A stretch of 64,000 bases of DNA from Thermoplasma sp. Kam2015 (GTDB lineage: Archaea > Thermoplasmatota > Thermoplasmata > Thermoplasmatales > Thermoplasmataceae): the NCBI RefSeq assembly GCF_003205235.1, contig NZ_QJSM01000044.1, positions 16,170 through 80,169 of the forward strand. The letters are read 5' to 3'. The position numbers were made by a program, and so were the translations under genes. Below the pieces are notes generated by a model. The model saw nothing but the letters and a program-made list of their open reading frames with translations. It was not told where the DNA came from and searched no databases. Shown in pieces: positions 37,457-46,398 of this stretch (the stretch's first letter is position 1; each line of letters opens with the position of its first letter).

Positions 37457-37494
37457 TATTCGCTTAAAACATTGATCAAACCCCGACCGGTCCA
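37457..37494 (+). repeat. Direct repeat R2 with tRNA-Ala 3' tail
   Basis: The 17-base block TATTCGCTTAAAACATT is followed by GA and then TCAAACCCCGACCGGTCCA, the last 19 bases being identical to the tRNA-Ala end at 30955-30973. This is the best-preserved tail copy. Confidence 0.85.
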
Positions 37495-37605
37495 TTGTGA
37501 ATTCCAATTCTCTCATATTCCATCCACAACTTTTCCTTCTGCCTGCTGCTTACCTAACTTCTTGATTTCTGATATACGAGCATAGAAAAGCGTTACTGGA
37601 TTTGA

Positions 37606-38160
37606 TTATTTTTCATTTGTTACTGCGACCCACATATTTTCAGGAATATTGACATTTATAGCATCTTTCGTTTCTGCAACATGACCTGCATTGAGCTTGT
37701 AATGAACGGAAACATAGAAATCAACGAGACCGAAACCCGTGTAGAATTTTCCGTCTCCCCACCCTCCCTTTGAAAGTACAATTGCCCCGGCAGAATTACC
37801 GATTATTATCCCCGAGAATTCAAGTAACCTGTCCTGCAAAGCCCTCTGTTTTAATTCGCGATATAGGACCTCAGTGTCTCCACCTGGAAGATAAATGGTG
37901 TCTACTTCAGAGAATTTTCGTTGCATTTCATTTTCAGGATCGTTTTTGGCCAGAAACAATACCTTTTCAAACCCGCAGTGTGAAAAATAGTCACGGAGCA
38001 TTCTGGAATATTCGGCTTCCTTCTCAAGAGAATCCGAAGTCCATGGTATAACCAGGATTTTCCCTGAACTTGATAACTTCCTCACTTCTTTGAAGAGGGT
38101 TTCGTTGGTCCTGCGTTTAACGTCCTCGCCTCCCTGCATGATTATGATTTGGGTAGTCAT
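37606..38160 (-). CDS. Peptidase E-like (family S51) dipeptidase
   Basis: S51 peptidases cleave Asp-X dipeptides in the cytoplasm. The 184-residue protein has the strand IYLPGGDTEVLY, then IIIGNSAGAIVLS with the nucleophile Ser123, and later VHYKLNAGH with a candidate histidine. These match alpha-aspartyl dipeptidase. It is somewhat shorter than the 200-230 residues common in the family. It is the only gene of cassette C and faces left, opposite to cassettes A and B. It is a cargo gene, so its role may be peptide salvage. Confidence 0.8.
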   Translation of the reverse strand: MTTQIIIMQGGEDVKRRTNETLFKEVRKLSSSGKILVIPWTSDSLEKEAEYSRMLRDYFSHCGFEKVLFLAKNDPENEMQRKFSEVDTIYLPGGDTEVLYRELKQRALQDRLLEFSGIIIGNSAGAIVLSKGGWGDGKFYTGFGLVDFYVSVHYKLNAGHVAETKDAINVNIPENMWVAVTNEK

Positions 38161-38204
38161 ATACCTGTTAAGAGAGTAAGATTTTAAAAATCTGTGGTTT
38201 TAAA

Positions 38205-38242
38205 TATTCGCTTAAAACATTAAACAAATCCCGACCGGTCCA
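38205..38242 (+). repeat. Direct repeat R3 with tRNA-Ala 3' tail
   Basis: The 17-base block TATTCGCTTAAAACATT is followed by AAACAAATCCCGACCGGTCCA, of which the last 13 bases are identical to the tRNA end, and the following CT also matches. It is the right boundary of the array. Confidence 0.85.
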
Positions 38243-39362
38243 CTGATAGCAATCGAATTAGTTTATCTTGTTAATGAATTACGATATGATAGTATATAAA
38301 CTTCTGTTGCAGTAATCGATTATGGTGATTTCATTTGATGCTAGAATAAGAAATAAGACTGCCACAAAACCAATTTTACGTTCAAAGCGCTCAGATGTAT
38401 TCCATAAAGATGTTTCCGAATTCATAACTGGAGTCACGCCATAGCCTGCAGTTATCAACTATAGTGCCTTTTTATGCTGATTTGATATTATCATTAGCAA
38501 CGGCTCTGATAATCGAATGGAAATGCATTTTGAACTACCTTCTTCCTATAAGCTTTGCCTGCGAAGGTGACGGCCATAAACACATTAATAGAAGCAGTCA
38601 TAATTAAGTCATATTGAAATTCAAGACTATTTAAAGGTATCATCATTATTTAATTTTTAATGTCTTCAATGATAAATTACCAGAGATCGATGACCTCAAA
38701 AAAACTCCTTGCTTGGATATATCTTTAAAATTTTTTTCTCTGACTGGGTGGTATCTTTTCACAGCTTGCCTCCTCTGATCGATTTCAGTCCATTCATGGC
38801 ATTTGCGTGCATCTAATAAGGCTTAAATTTTCTCTTTGCCCATCGTTAAATTCTTGATGTGCGTCCATCTATACCTTTTTGCGCTTGAGGCTTTCTTTAT
38901 CCATGCCTATCTGATTCATTATGCATTGTTCTGCGACCACATCATCACTTTAATTTTTCTTAACCACAGACGATACATGTTCCAAGGATGATCATGGATG
39001 TTTGCCAGTCCATCCTTATCAGGAGATCCAGGGCCTTTATCAAAGGAGTTATTCTGATCGAAGACGGCCATGCTGAGCTATGATCACTTTAAATAAACTG
39101 AATAAGTGTATGGTGCCGGAAGGCTAGCAAAATCGAATACTAATATTCATTTTTAGTATATTTATGATTATATGTAAATGATTAATGGAAGAGACCTAAG
39201 AAAGCAATTCTAAAGCCAAACGATCGAAAATATATCCCTGACCTCAGACATGACTTTGCAGTTTCTGCAAAGTCTTCTCTGACCATGATCGACTGTTTTC
39301 GATCGAAAAATCCCATGTATAGTAGGGATATAAAGTAGGGATATTAAAAAATATATCCCTCC
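38243..39362. other. Gene-poor region after the cassette array
   Basis: About 1.1 kb with no convincing gene. One possible short gene lies at 38322-38444. The rest has scattered stop codons in all frames and is A/T-rich, with no tRNA or recognisable element that I can support. It looks like decayed accessory DNA. Confidence 0.5.
38322..38444 (+). CDS. Possible 40-residue small protein
   Basis: A frame from ATG 38322 to TAG 38442-38444 encodes 40 residues (MVISFDARIRNKTATKPIL then a basic and acidic tail). A TATA-like stretch atagtatataaac at 38289-38301 lies about 25 bases upstream, the position for a leaderless message. It directly follows the array's right boundary. Confidence 0.25.
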   Translation: MVISFDARIRNKTATKPILRSKRSDVFHKDVSEFITGVTP

Positions 39363-39790
39363 AATATCCCTCATATATCCTATTGAAAATACGGCTTCCG
39401 CAATAAATGGTGTGGTAACGCAGGGATATTTAGGGATATATTCCAATATCCCTCATTTATCCCCTTGAAAATACGGCATCAGCATTAAAAAAGTATGGTA
39501 ACTTGGGGATATTCAGGGATATATTTCAATATCCCCAATATATCCCCTTGAAAATACTGCGTCTGTATTAAAAAGTATTGTAATTTAGGGATATATTCCA
39601 ATATCCCCAAATTGATGCAATTTCGTCGCCAGATCACGCATTACCAAAGGGATAAATGCAATCAATAATTTATATCCCTCATTTATCCCCTTGAAAATAC
39701 GGCTTCCGCGATGAAAGGTATGGTATCTAAGGATCTATCTTGTTACCATACCATTTATCCCATTGAAAAAAGGGCTTCGGAAGAAAAAAT
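39363..39790. repeat. Iteron-like tandem repeats with dyad
   Basis: The unit contains AATATCCCTCATTTATCCCC followed by TTGAAAATACGGC. Copies start at about 39363, 39445, 39528, 39600 (shortened) and 39671, with spacings of 82, 83, 72 and 71. Degenerate copies follow around 39752 and 39794. Between units an inverted repeat AGGGATAT-N6-ATATCCC recurs at 39432, 39515 and 39588. The array looks like a protein-binding iteron block, as in plasmid origins or partition sites. Confidence 0.65.
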
Positions 39791-39878
39791 ATCGTTTATC
39801 CCATTGATAATAGGGCTCGGGCATTGAAATTATCATTCATATGATCGATAAATGTATGCCTTGTATCGATTGAACTGT

Positions 39879-40382
39879 TCACGGCCTCAACACTGAGTAT
39901 GTTGATAGAAAGAGCTTCAGATACACGTTGTATCCCCTGAACCTGTTCCTGTAATTGCCCCAAACCGAAGTTGACCAAAATGGGCCATAGAATATGATAT
40001 CTCTCAACACAGGGCAACCCTCTGCATAGTTCAGAGCCTTATCCATGATGGTATTTACGGGATAATGGAATGGTAAGCGTTCCAGCGCCCACAGATCCGA
40101 TTTGGGATAGAAAAGGAAGACGAGCAACGTCCTATGGCATCCACCTTTCCCATCTCCAGGGATCACGGCTATCTCCTCCGCCGATCGATTATCTGATCCA
40201 GCAGATCTGGATGCGCTTGCATCACCGAGTATCTTCTCGTATATGCGATCGAGTATATTGCTGTCGAATAGGCGGCGCCAGTAATCGTCGCCATCCAAAC
40301 CTCTGAAGAATTCATCGATGTAATCGTCCATACTATCGAGTATACCCATGACGTTCCTGACGGTTGCGGAAGCCCTTACCAT
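39879..40382 (-). CDS. Hypothetical protein next to the iteron block
   Basis: A 167-residue frame faces the iteron block. Its N-terminus is acidic and helical (VMGILDSMDDYIDEFF) followed by a loop rich in Ser, Gly and Arg, and it ends with an aromatic/hydrophobic stretch that looks shifted relative to the earlier part. No family is recognised. The minus-strand TATA-like tttttaataaac (40398-40411) is centred about 23 bases before the ATG, which favours a real transcript. It could be a truncated replication or partition protein given its neighbour, but this is only positional. Confidence 0.4.
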   Translation of the reverse strand: MVRASATVRNVMGILDSMDDYIDEFFRGLDGDDYWRRLFDSNILDRIYEKILGDASASRSAGSDNRSAEEIAVIPGDGKGGCHRTLLVFLFYPKSDLWALERLPFHYPVNTIMDKALNYAEGCPVLRDIIFYGPFWSTSVWGNYRNRFRGYNVYLKLFLSTYSVLRP

Positions 40383-40658
40383 AAGATAGAATCGATCAAG
40401 TTTATTAAAAATTGTTGAATTCGATCCTTTCTTTAGCTCTTATTTCATAATATTCTCGATAGATCCGATGAGGAGACATAATAGGACAGGAAACATCGGC
40501 ATTGAAATGATGGCTTACAAAATATTCGGATCTCTGAGTTCCTAAAGAAATTAGATCCGATCCACTACATATTTCCGGATCGGTTTTTACAATCCTGTTT
40601 CCAATGTTTAAATTTTTTCTACTGATGTCATTTTATTCCTTGAAGTAATTATTATCCA

Positions 40659-41600
40659 ATGATAAAGAGTATAATCAGGAAGCTTCTTAAAGCTCCCTGT
40701 GGGAATGTATCATCTATTACACGTGTGGATGAATACTCAAAGAGGTTGAATCTGCTTGAGCATGCATCACTCATTGTGGAGTATGCCATGCTCAAGGAAG
40801 ATCTTACAGGCATATCTATGGACAACCATGTGAGCGAATCCCAGAGTCGAAGCTTGATATTGGGAGACCGCATCAAGCCTTTGTAGAGATATTCTACGAG
40901 CTCGTATACCCTTATGCGATGGCTCACAACTATAACATCCATGGGTGATTCCTCACCGTCATCTGGATCGGTTTGACATTCATGCGCACTATGATAAACG
41001 GATCCGGAAAATACAGGAGGCAGAAGACGGGGAATGGTATAAAGCTGCATGAAGCAACTATTCCTTTTTCCATCCACACTACCTATTGAAGCACTCATGG
41101 CTCCTGCGAACCTAAATGATTCTCCAGAATTTGAAGAAATGATAGAAGGCATGGATCCGAATATCCTCAATCAATAGGTTTTAACATTCGATCTGGGCTA
41201 TTACGATCTCGGAAGGTTCATGAAGCTCGAGTATAGCGGGATAAGATTCGTGACGGGGATGAAGAGGAATGCGAAGTATGGGGTGATCAAGGCTTATGCC
41301 CATTCCAGGATCGTTGAGTTCCGCAACGGCCTCCAGTTCAGGCTCGTAACTATGGTGATCTAAGGGGAGCAGAAGGATTATCTAATAGACATCATGAACC
41401 TTTCTGATCTCTACATCCAATGGATATATCCACAGAGATGGAATATAGAGATAAGGGCAATCAACGGCGTCCTTGTACAGATATTCTCCGCACTGATTGC
41501 ATACATTCTGTTGCTGATGATGCAATCGATTCTTCGCTATGCCATGACTGTTCCGAAGATAATAAGACCAATAAGGCATGGAATGCCGCTGCCGGTGTAG
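40659..41600 (+). pseudogene. Decayed IS4-like DDE transposase
   Basis: Fragments in several frames can be placed in order. Near 41020 another frame reads TGNGIKLHEATIPF, then FDLGYYDLGRF (about 41180-41215) with YSGIRFVTGMKRNAKYGVI, then from 41420 QWIYPQRWNIEIRAINGVLV ending IAYILLLM. These match the second Asp region, the hydrophobic core and the Y-(x)-RW-x-IE region of IS4-family transposases. Stops and frameshifts break it at least three times (for example 41175, 41360). The N-terminal 75-residue frame from 40659 may be part of the same gene. No terminal inverted repeats were located. Confidence 0.6.
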
Positions 41601-41882
41601 CATGATAACAGGATAGTCATTTTATTATCAAAGGTGTAACAATAATAGGACGTCCGGTTCCCCCTCTAAGGGAGAGACCATTACCTCGCTTTATAAGAGC
41701 ATATTATGATTCGTATCGTCGAAATTATGTTTTCGCATGTGATTTTCAATATGAAAAACTCGACTTTATGATTCTTTAGGCCTGCTGTTAATATTCGAGA
41801 TCAAAAGAATTGAAGAATTCCATCAGAAATTCTAGTAAGAAAAACATAAATATACTAAACTCATTTGTACAAAATATGATAA
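41601..41882. other. Spacer upstream of the small membrane protein gene
   Basis: A 282-base stretch. Its right end has the TATA-like ataaatata (41846-41854) about 30 bases before ATG 41883. Nothing else is recognised. Confidence 0.4.
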
Positions 41883-42191
41883 ATGTTTTTGCGTTCATTT
41901 TTTTTCGATGTTCTTTTCCTCATGCTCTTCATGATTATAGCCATTGTATATCTTGTATTGAATTCAACCGGATCTGAAATGACTGCAAGGAGAATATTTT
42001 CTTATTCCTACATCGTACTGGGGCTGTTGGGCCTGACCTTAAATGCAATCATGCTACCGTTTATCTCCTACTTCTTTATTTTTTACGTTTACATGACTGT
42101 ACCGGTCTTCATGATCATCTACGCGGTGATGATCTACCTTGGTTTCCGAGTCCTAAGACATAGCCAGAAAAAGATATATATAAATTATTAG
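41883..42191 (+). CDS. Small membrane protein next to a J-domain gene
   Basis: The 102-residue protein has three hydrophobic segments, at about residues 5-27, 41-62 and 64-90, and a basic C-terminus (RHSQKKIYINY). No motif is recognised. The start ATG 41883 follows a TATA-like ataaatata about 30 bases upstream. It ends 13 bases before the J-domain gene, so the two probably form an operon. It could serve as a membrane anchor for the J-domain partner, by position only. Confidence 0.6.
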   Translation: MFLRSFFFDVLFLMLFMIIAIVYLVLNSTGSEMTARRIFSYSYIVLGLLGLTLNAIMLPFISYFFIFYVYMTVPVFMIIYAVMIYLGFRVLRHSQKKIYINY

Positions 42192-42204
42192 ATGGATAAT
42201 AAAC

Positions 42205-42888
42205 ATGGATCCCATACCTTTTTCTCTATTTCCCAAGGCTGAACTGAACCTATTCAGCAAGAGGGGTGAAATAGATTTCAGGTACAGGATAGACGATATA
42301 GCCGCCAATAGTATCGAGCTCTACATATACTCATACTTCGTAACCCCATCCTCTAGAAACGGCAAATCGTGGATCGTATCTGGAGCTTCAGTTGGAGGTT
42401 TCCCAACTGTTTATGAGAAGAGGCTGCGCATCCATGAAATAGACTGGAAATTCAGAAGATCCGCAGAAGGGGAGATAGACCTGCTCCTCATTTATATATC
42501 TGGAAATGGTAGCATGGCGCGTTCAGAGCTCGTTAGCGATCCAAGGGTCAGAAATGAGGATATAATAACTGCTGTGAAGCCCCTCGTAGCCGCAGCCAGG
42601 CGCTTCGGAATGCCAAAAGATGGAGCTCAGATATCCTACGTCTATTCTGAGTTCGAGAAGACTGATGGCGAGAAGAAGCTCAATATGCCTGATGATGAAA
42701 GATATTTCAGAGTGTTGGGCCTGCTGCCGACATCAAACATAGGTCTCATCACGGCGGCATACCGGGAGCTAGCAAAGCAGTACCATCCAGATGTGGCTGG
42801 CGGAATCAGCGAGGAAAGAATGAAGGAGATCAATGAAGCATACGAACATGTGATATCAAAGTTAAGAAACAAAAATAATACCCGTTGA
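42205..42888 (+). CDS. J-domain protein with an uncharacterised N-terminal region
   Basis: The C-terminal 65 residues form a DnaJ-type J domain: YFRVLGLLPTSNIGLITAAY, then YRELAKQYHPDVAGG with His194-Pro195-Asp196, and a helix IV ending in ISKLRNKNN. The J domain recruits and stimulates Hsp70. The N-terminal 150 residues are strand-rich (FSLFPKAELNLFSKRGEIDFRY) and lack a G/F-rich linker or zinc fingers, so this is not a canonical DnaJ. Having the J domain at the C-terminus is an unusual order. It follows the small membrane protein by 13 bases. Confidence 0.8.
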   Translation: MDPIPFSLFPKAELNLFSKRGEIDFRYRIDDIAANSIELYIYSYFVTPSSRNGKSWIVSGASVGGFPTVYEKRLRIHEIDWKFRRSAEGEIDLLLIYISGNGSMARSELVSDPRVRNEDIITAVKPLVAAARRFGMPKDGAQISYVYSEFEKTDGEKKLNMPDDERYFRVLGLLPTSNIGLITAAYRELAKQYHPDVAGGISEERMKEINEAYEHVISKLRNKNNTR

Positions 42889-43728
42889 TCTTTATATGTC
42901 GCTACCATAACGGTATATCGTATATATTGCCCGAAAAACCTTCAATCTGTTGCAATTTGACCGCGTCATGCCTTAGGATCATGGATAGGTGACCTTAGGA
43001 AATAAAAAAATATAGAATACGATCCTTTTTTAAAACGTAAAGATAGGAACATTACCTTTTCACGGTCTGCCAATGAGGTTCAATTGCCTCGGCGCCCCTC
43101 AGTCTGAGCGGCCTAGTCATACTTGTCAGGGGCTATGAGAAAATACATCGAGCGTTATTGTCCTTTCCATCATCATCGATCATTCCTTCCTGTTATGACC
43201 GCATCCTAGATGCTCTCGAATGGCTGAAGGGCTATGGTTCTGACGCCACTCGACAGGCATCCCATGGGCCTTATCTCCTACAGGGAGAATCGGATCATTC
43301 CGTCAAGGTTGGCCTGGACGAGCAGATCGCTATCGCCTTCATGCTCCTTCAGTGTCCTGATCCAGCCTTGTTCCACCGTGGCCTCTTCATGGCCCTTTAC
43401 CGTTTTGGGGCGTATATGGATAAATATAACTATGAGAAATAAGACCTATTGCCTCATCATCCTCTATTTTTAGATATCAGTGGATATAAGTTAATCACTT
43501 AATTTAACCCTATATTCATTTCTTATTTCTAAACATTAATGAGCAAAATTTGTATATCATGTATAATTACAACAATCATAAATTTACAGCTCTGCCTGAT
43601 CCTTAAAATGGCCAATTGGACGCTATTTCGATGTTATAATGTAAAGTTATTATTTTTAACGTTCTGATGAATAAATTTTTTAACATCAAAATTCCTCACA
43701 TTATATTCTTATAATCAGCATGATAATT
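42889..43728. other. Gene-poor region with a decayed coding remnant
   Basis: An 840-base gap. The minus strand around 43190-43440 shows in-phase, protein-like stretches interrupted by stops (for example GHEEATVEQGWIRTLKEHEG), which look like a decayed gene I cannot identify. The remainder is A/T-rich with nothing recognised. A frame on the opposite strand at 43158-43442 is judged its shadow. Confidence 0.35.
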
Positions 43729-44265
43729 TTAAGAGAAAACAACAATGTAGGCCATCAAGCTGATCATTATGATCTGCAAAACAAGCTGCACAGAAGCTGT
43801 GATGGAAATGAGCCACAGCTTTCTAGATATCAGCCCCTTGCTGGACTCATCATGACCATATATGAAAAACGCGTTGGGAAGAATAAGAACATAACTCAAG
43901 ATGATCAGTATTGCCGATAGGATCAAGATAACCATGAAAAATAGATCCATAGAAAATATTCCCTCTCTCACTGCCAAAGCGTATCCAGCAACGGGTACGA
44001 TAACAGAGACTGCAGGTATGAAGAACATGGTCATAGGCAACAATCTTTTACCTATGTGGTATCTTATGTCTTCATCCATGCCGGAAATCACAATGAAAAA
44101 TATGAAGCCTAGGAACGCGTCGGTTCCAGTCCAGATGGCGGCTAGGAGCACATGCACATAATCAAGCATCAATATTCCGGGAAGACCCAGACCCATTAAA
44201 AGACCGATCGCCGGAATAACAACTGAAATAGATCCAGCCTTCAAAACATCCGCATTATGTTTCAT
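43729..44265 (-). CDS. Membrane protein, paralogue of the preceding gene
   Basis: The 178-residue protein has five to six hydrophobic segments. It shares the pattern LLAAIWTGTDAFLGFIFF with the neighbour's AGSIWTGMDLVLGLFFAY. The rest aligns over most of its length, including a segment with ILPNAFFIYGHDESSKGL, matching the neighbour's LPNELRVYDEILHG. It looks like a tandem duplicate. Family not recognised. The start ATG overlaps the upstream gene by four bases. Confidence 0.7.
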   Translation of the reverse strand: MKHNADVLKAGSISVVIPAIGLLMGLGLPGILMLDYVHVLLAAIWTGTDAFLGFIFFIVISGMDEDIRYHIGKRLLPMTMFFIPAVSVIVPVAGYALAVREGIFSMDLFFMVILILSAILIILSYVLILPNAFFIYGHDESSKGLISRKLWLISITASVQLVLQIIMISLMAYIVVFS

Positions 44266-44861
44266 ATCGAGACACCCGTGGCAAAATGAGCCATCAGCAT
44301 TATAATGGCCATCTGAAATACTACCTGAAGCAAAGAGAGCTTGAGATTAAACATTGTCAATCTTACGATTTTCTCTTGATTCTTTGCACCATGAAGAATT
44401 TCATCGTACACCCTCAATTCATTTGGCAAAAATATTCCGATGCCTTGAATGAAAAGCACCGCAGCTATGATCAGCGCCGCTATCATATATGATGATGAAA
44501 ATGGAATTGAAAGATCCATTGCGAGATACACACCGGCCGTTATAGTTACTGCGGCAATGGATGGCATGAAGAACAGCATCGTAGGCGTCAGTCTCATGGA
44601 GATCCTAGTTCTCTGTATGTTATTCAGGCCCTTCATCACATATGCGAAGAAAAGACCAAGCACTAGATCCATGCCGGTCCATATAGATCCAGCTAAAACA
44701 TGAAAATATTCGAGTGTGTAGAAATTTCTGAAGAGAAGTATTATTAAAAGGAGGATAGGAGGAATGATAAGCATTGGCAATCCTCTCTTCATCGAAGCCC
44801 CTAAACTGAATCTATTGTCAAGAAAAATGGAAAATGGTTCTGCCGTGCTGATATTGCTCAT
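44262..44861 (-). CDS. Membrane protein, tandem paralogue
   Basis: The 199-residue protein begins with a polar N-terminus of about 25 residues, then five to six transmembrane segments. The centre holds YFHVLAGSIWTGMDLVLGLF, a histidine-containing helix shared with the downstream paralogue (YVHVLLAAIWTGTDAFLGF). This resembles integral proteins of the CopD/DUF2269 sort in which a helix histidine lies before IWTG, but the relation is not certain. It is cotranscribed with the next gene through a four-base overlap. Confidence 0.7.
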   Translation of the reverse strand: MSNISTAEPFSIFLDNRFSLGASMKRGLPMLIIPPILLLIILLFRNFYTLEYFHVLAGSIWTGMDLVLGLFFAYVMKGLNNIQRTRISMRLTPTMLFFMPSIAAVTITAGVYLAMDLSIPFSSSYMIAALIIAAVLFIQGIGIFLPNELRVYDEILHGAKNQEKIVRLTMFNLKLSLLQVVFQMAIIMLMAHFATGVSI

Positions 44862-45123
44862 ATGGTCCTAAGCTGTTCATATTGATATTTTTATTGTAGC
44901 ATTGATTTTTAAGTAGTCTCGTTCTACCGCATGTTCATTTCTATTCAAAAGGCACTACACAGTACCGAAATGATGCTAACAGACGCTGTGCAGCAATCTT
45001 CATGCCATTCGAACTAAAAACATAAAACAAAAATCACAAATATGATAATAATTCATATTAAAGAAAAATAATAAATACGTACTTGCAATTACTCAATAAT
45101 AATGATTTAAAAGTGATGAAAGT

Positions 45124-46218
45124 ATGATGTGCCTATCAGAGGAACAGCAGATCCTCAGGGGAAGTATCAGAGATTTTGTGAAAAGATACGTGATCCCCAA
45201 GGAGAAGGATATAAGAAATGGCGATTTCCCAAGGGAAATATTCAAGAATCTGGGTAAGAATGGCTTCTTCAACGTAATGATACCGGGCTTCGGCGTTCAG
45301 GACAGCTATTCATACTCCCTTATAACCGAAGAAATAGCATCAGAATCGCCTTCGCTGGCCTGGATCTATGTGACGCATGTCGCAGCTGCCTATGCGTTAT
45401 CCAAGCTGGGAAGTGAAGAACAGAGATCAGAATACGTTGAAAAGATGGCAGATGGCAGCCTCATATCTACCATAGCCATAACCGAATCCGCATCTGGTGC
45501 AACAGCCGCTGCAGTTCAATCCAGAGCCGAAAAGGAAGGTGATTATTGGAGGATCAGCGGATCGAAGACATTCATAACCATGGCAACGGAAGCTGACGTT
45601 TTTCTTATCATGGCACGCTCGGGCAAGGATAAACCGGCCTTCACGGACTTCCTGATCAGGAGCGATGATGAAGGCTTTTCCAGATCTTCGTCCCTGTATG
45701 GAAGTGGACTTCCCGGCATTGGCTGGGGAGAAATAAACTTTGAAAATATGAGGATCGGACCGGAACGCGTGCTTGGAAATGAAGGTGAGGGAATAAAGAT
45801 AATACCAACCATTGCCAAGGTTTTCACAATAGGCGCAGCGTCCATATCGCTGGGCATAATGGACGCCATAAACGCCCGCGTCATGGAACACATCAAGGAG
45901 AGAAAGATAAATGGATCCGCGCTCATTTCATTCCAGTCTGTTCAGGACAAATTCATGCATATGTATGCAGACGCACAGGCAGCCAGTGCGCTGATATACA
46001 GGGCCGTAATAAACGAGGATATCAAACTCTCATATGCAGCAAAGTTGTTTGCCAGCGAGAGAGCCATAGAGAACGCAGTAGTTGCCTCGAAACTGTTCGG
46101 TGCCAATGGTTACGATAGATCCGTGGGAATTCCGAAATACGTTGACGATGCACTTGCCGTACCACTTCACTTCATAAACAATGACATACTGATCGGCCTC
46201 TTCACAAACTCGCTATAA
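45124..46218 (+). CDS. Acyl-CoA dehydrogenase-like protein, catalytic residue not evident
   Basis: The family oxidises acyl-CoA thioesters with FAD. The 364-residue protein has the N-terminal helical domain (LSEEQQILRGSIRDFVKRYV), the middle sheet region ITESASGATAAAVQSRAEK, and WRISGSKTFITMATEADVF. The family's T-E-P-x-A-G-S-D motif is replaced by TESASGATA, and the C-terminal stretch where the catalytic glutamate and GT(S/T)EI motif normally stand reads YVDDALAVPLHFINNDIL. The protein may therefore be a non-dehydrogenase or have a relocated base. It stands alone, more than 900 bases from other metabolic genes. Confidence 0.8.
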   Translation: MMCLSEEQQILRGSIRDFVKRYVIPKEKDIRNGDFPREIFKNLGKNGFFNVMIPGFGVQDSYSYSLITEEIASESPSLAWIYVTHVAAAYALSKLGSEEQRSEYVEKMADGSLISTIAITESASGATAAAVQSRAEKEGDYWRISGSKTFITMATEADVFLIMARSGKDKPAFTDFLIRSDDEGFSRSSSLYGSGLPGIGWGEINFENMRIGPERVLGNEGEGIKIIPTIAKVFTIGAASISLGIMDAINARVMEHIKERKINGSALISFQSVQDKFMHMYADAQAASALIYRAVINEDIKLSYAAKLFASERAIENAVVASKLFGANGYDRSVGIPKYVDDALAVPLHFINNDILIGLFTNSL

Positions 46219-46398
46219 GGCTGTAGATCAGTATCATGACTGTCTAACATTACAATTTTCTATTTTTGATCATACAAATTCATGAGGATCATCGAAAATC
46301 TCATGGCCGTCTTATTTGAATCCCGATATAGTCTGGAAAGTAATATTGCATACTATTAACCTAGTGAGGAAAATATACAATATCATAGCTGTATAATT

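Larger units (their letters stand above)
30974..38242 (+). mobile_element. tRNA-Ala-anchored integrated cassette array
   Basis: The interval runs from the end of tRNA-Ala to the last copy of its 3' tail. Three direct repeats at 36512, 37457 and 38205 close three segments: A (30974-36545, restriction-modification and a nuclease), B (36546-37494, zinc ribbon and membrane protein) and C (37495-38242, peptidase E). Codons in A are more A/T-rich than in the flanking housekeeping genes. No recombinase gene is present, so an integrase must act from elsewhere or has been lost. Confidence 0.75.

Noticed and set aside
39363..39790. Possible CRISPR array in the repeated region.
   Set aside because: Unit identity is uneven, the spacers between repeats are themselves similar to each other, and no cas genes are near. 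It fits tandem iterons better.
43158..43442. A 94-residue plus-strand frame.
   Set aside because: The opposite strand has more protein-like but stop-broken sequence, so this is probably its shadow.
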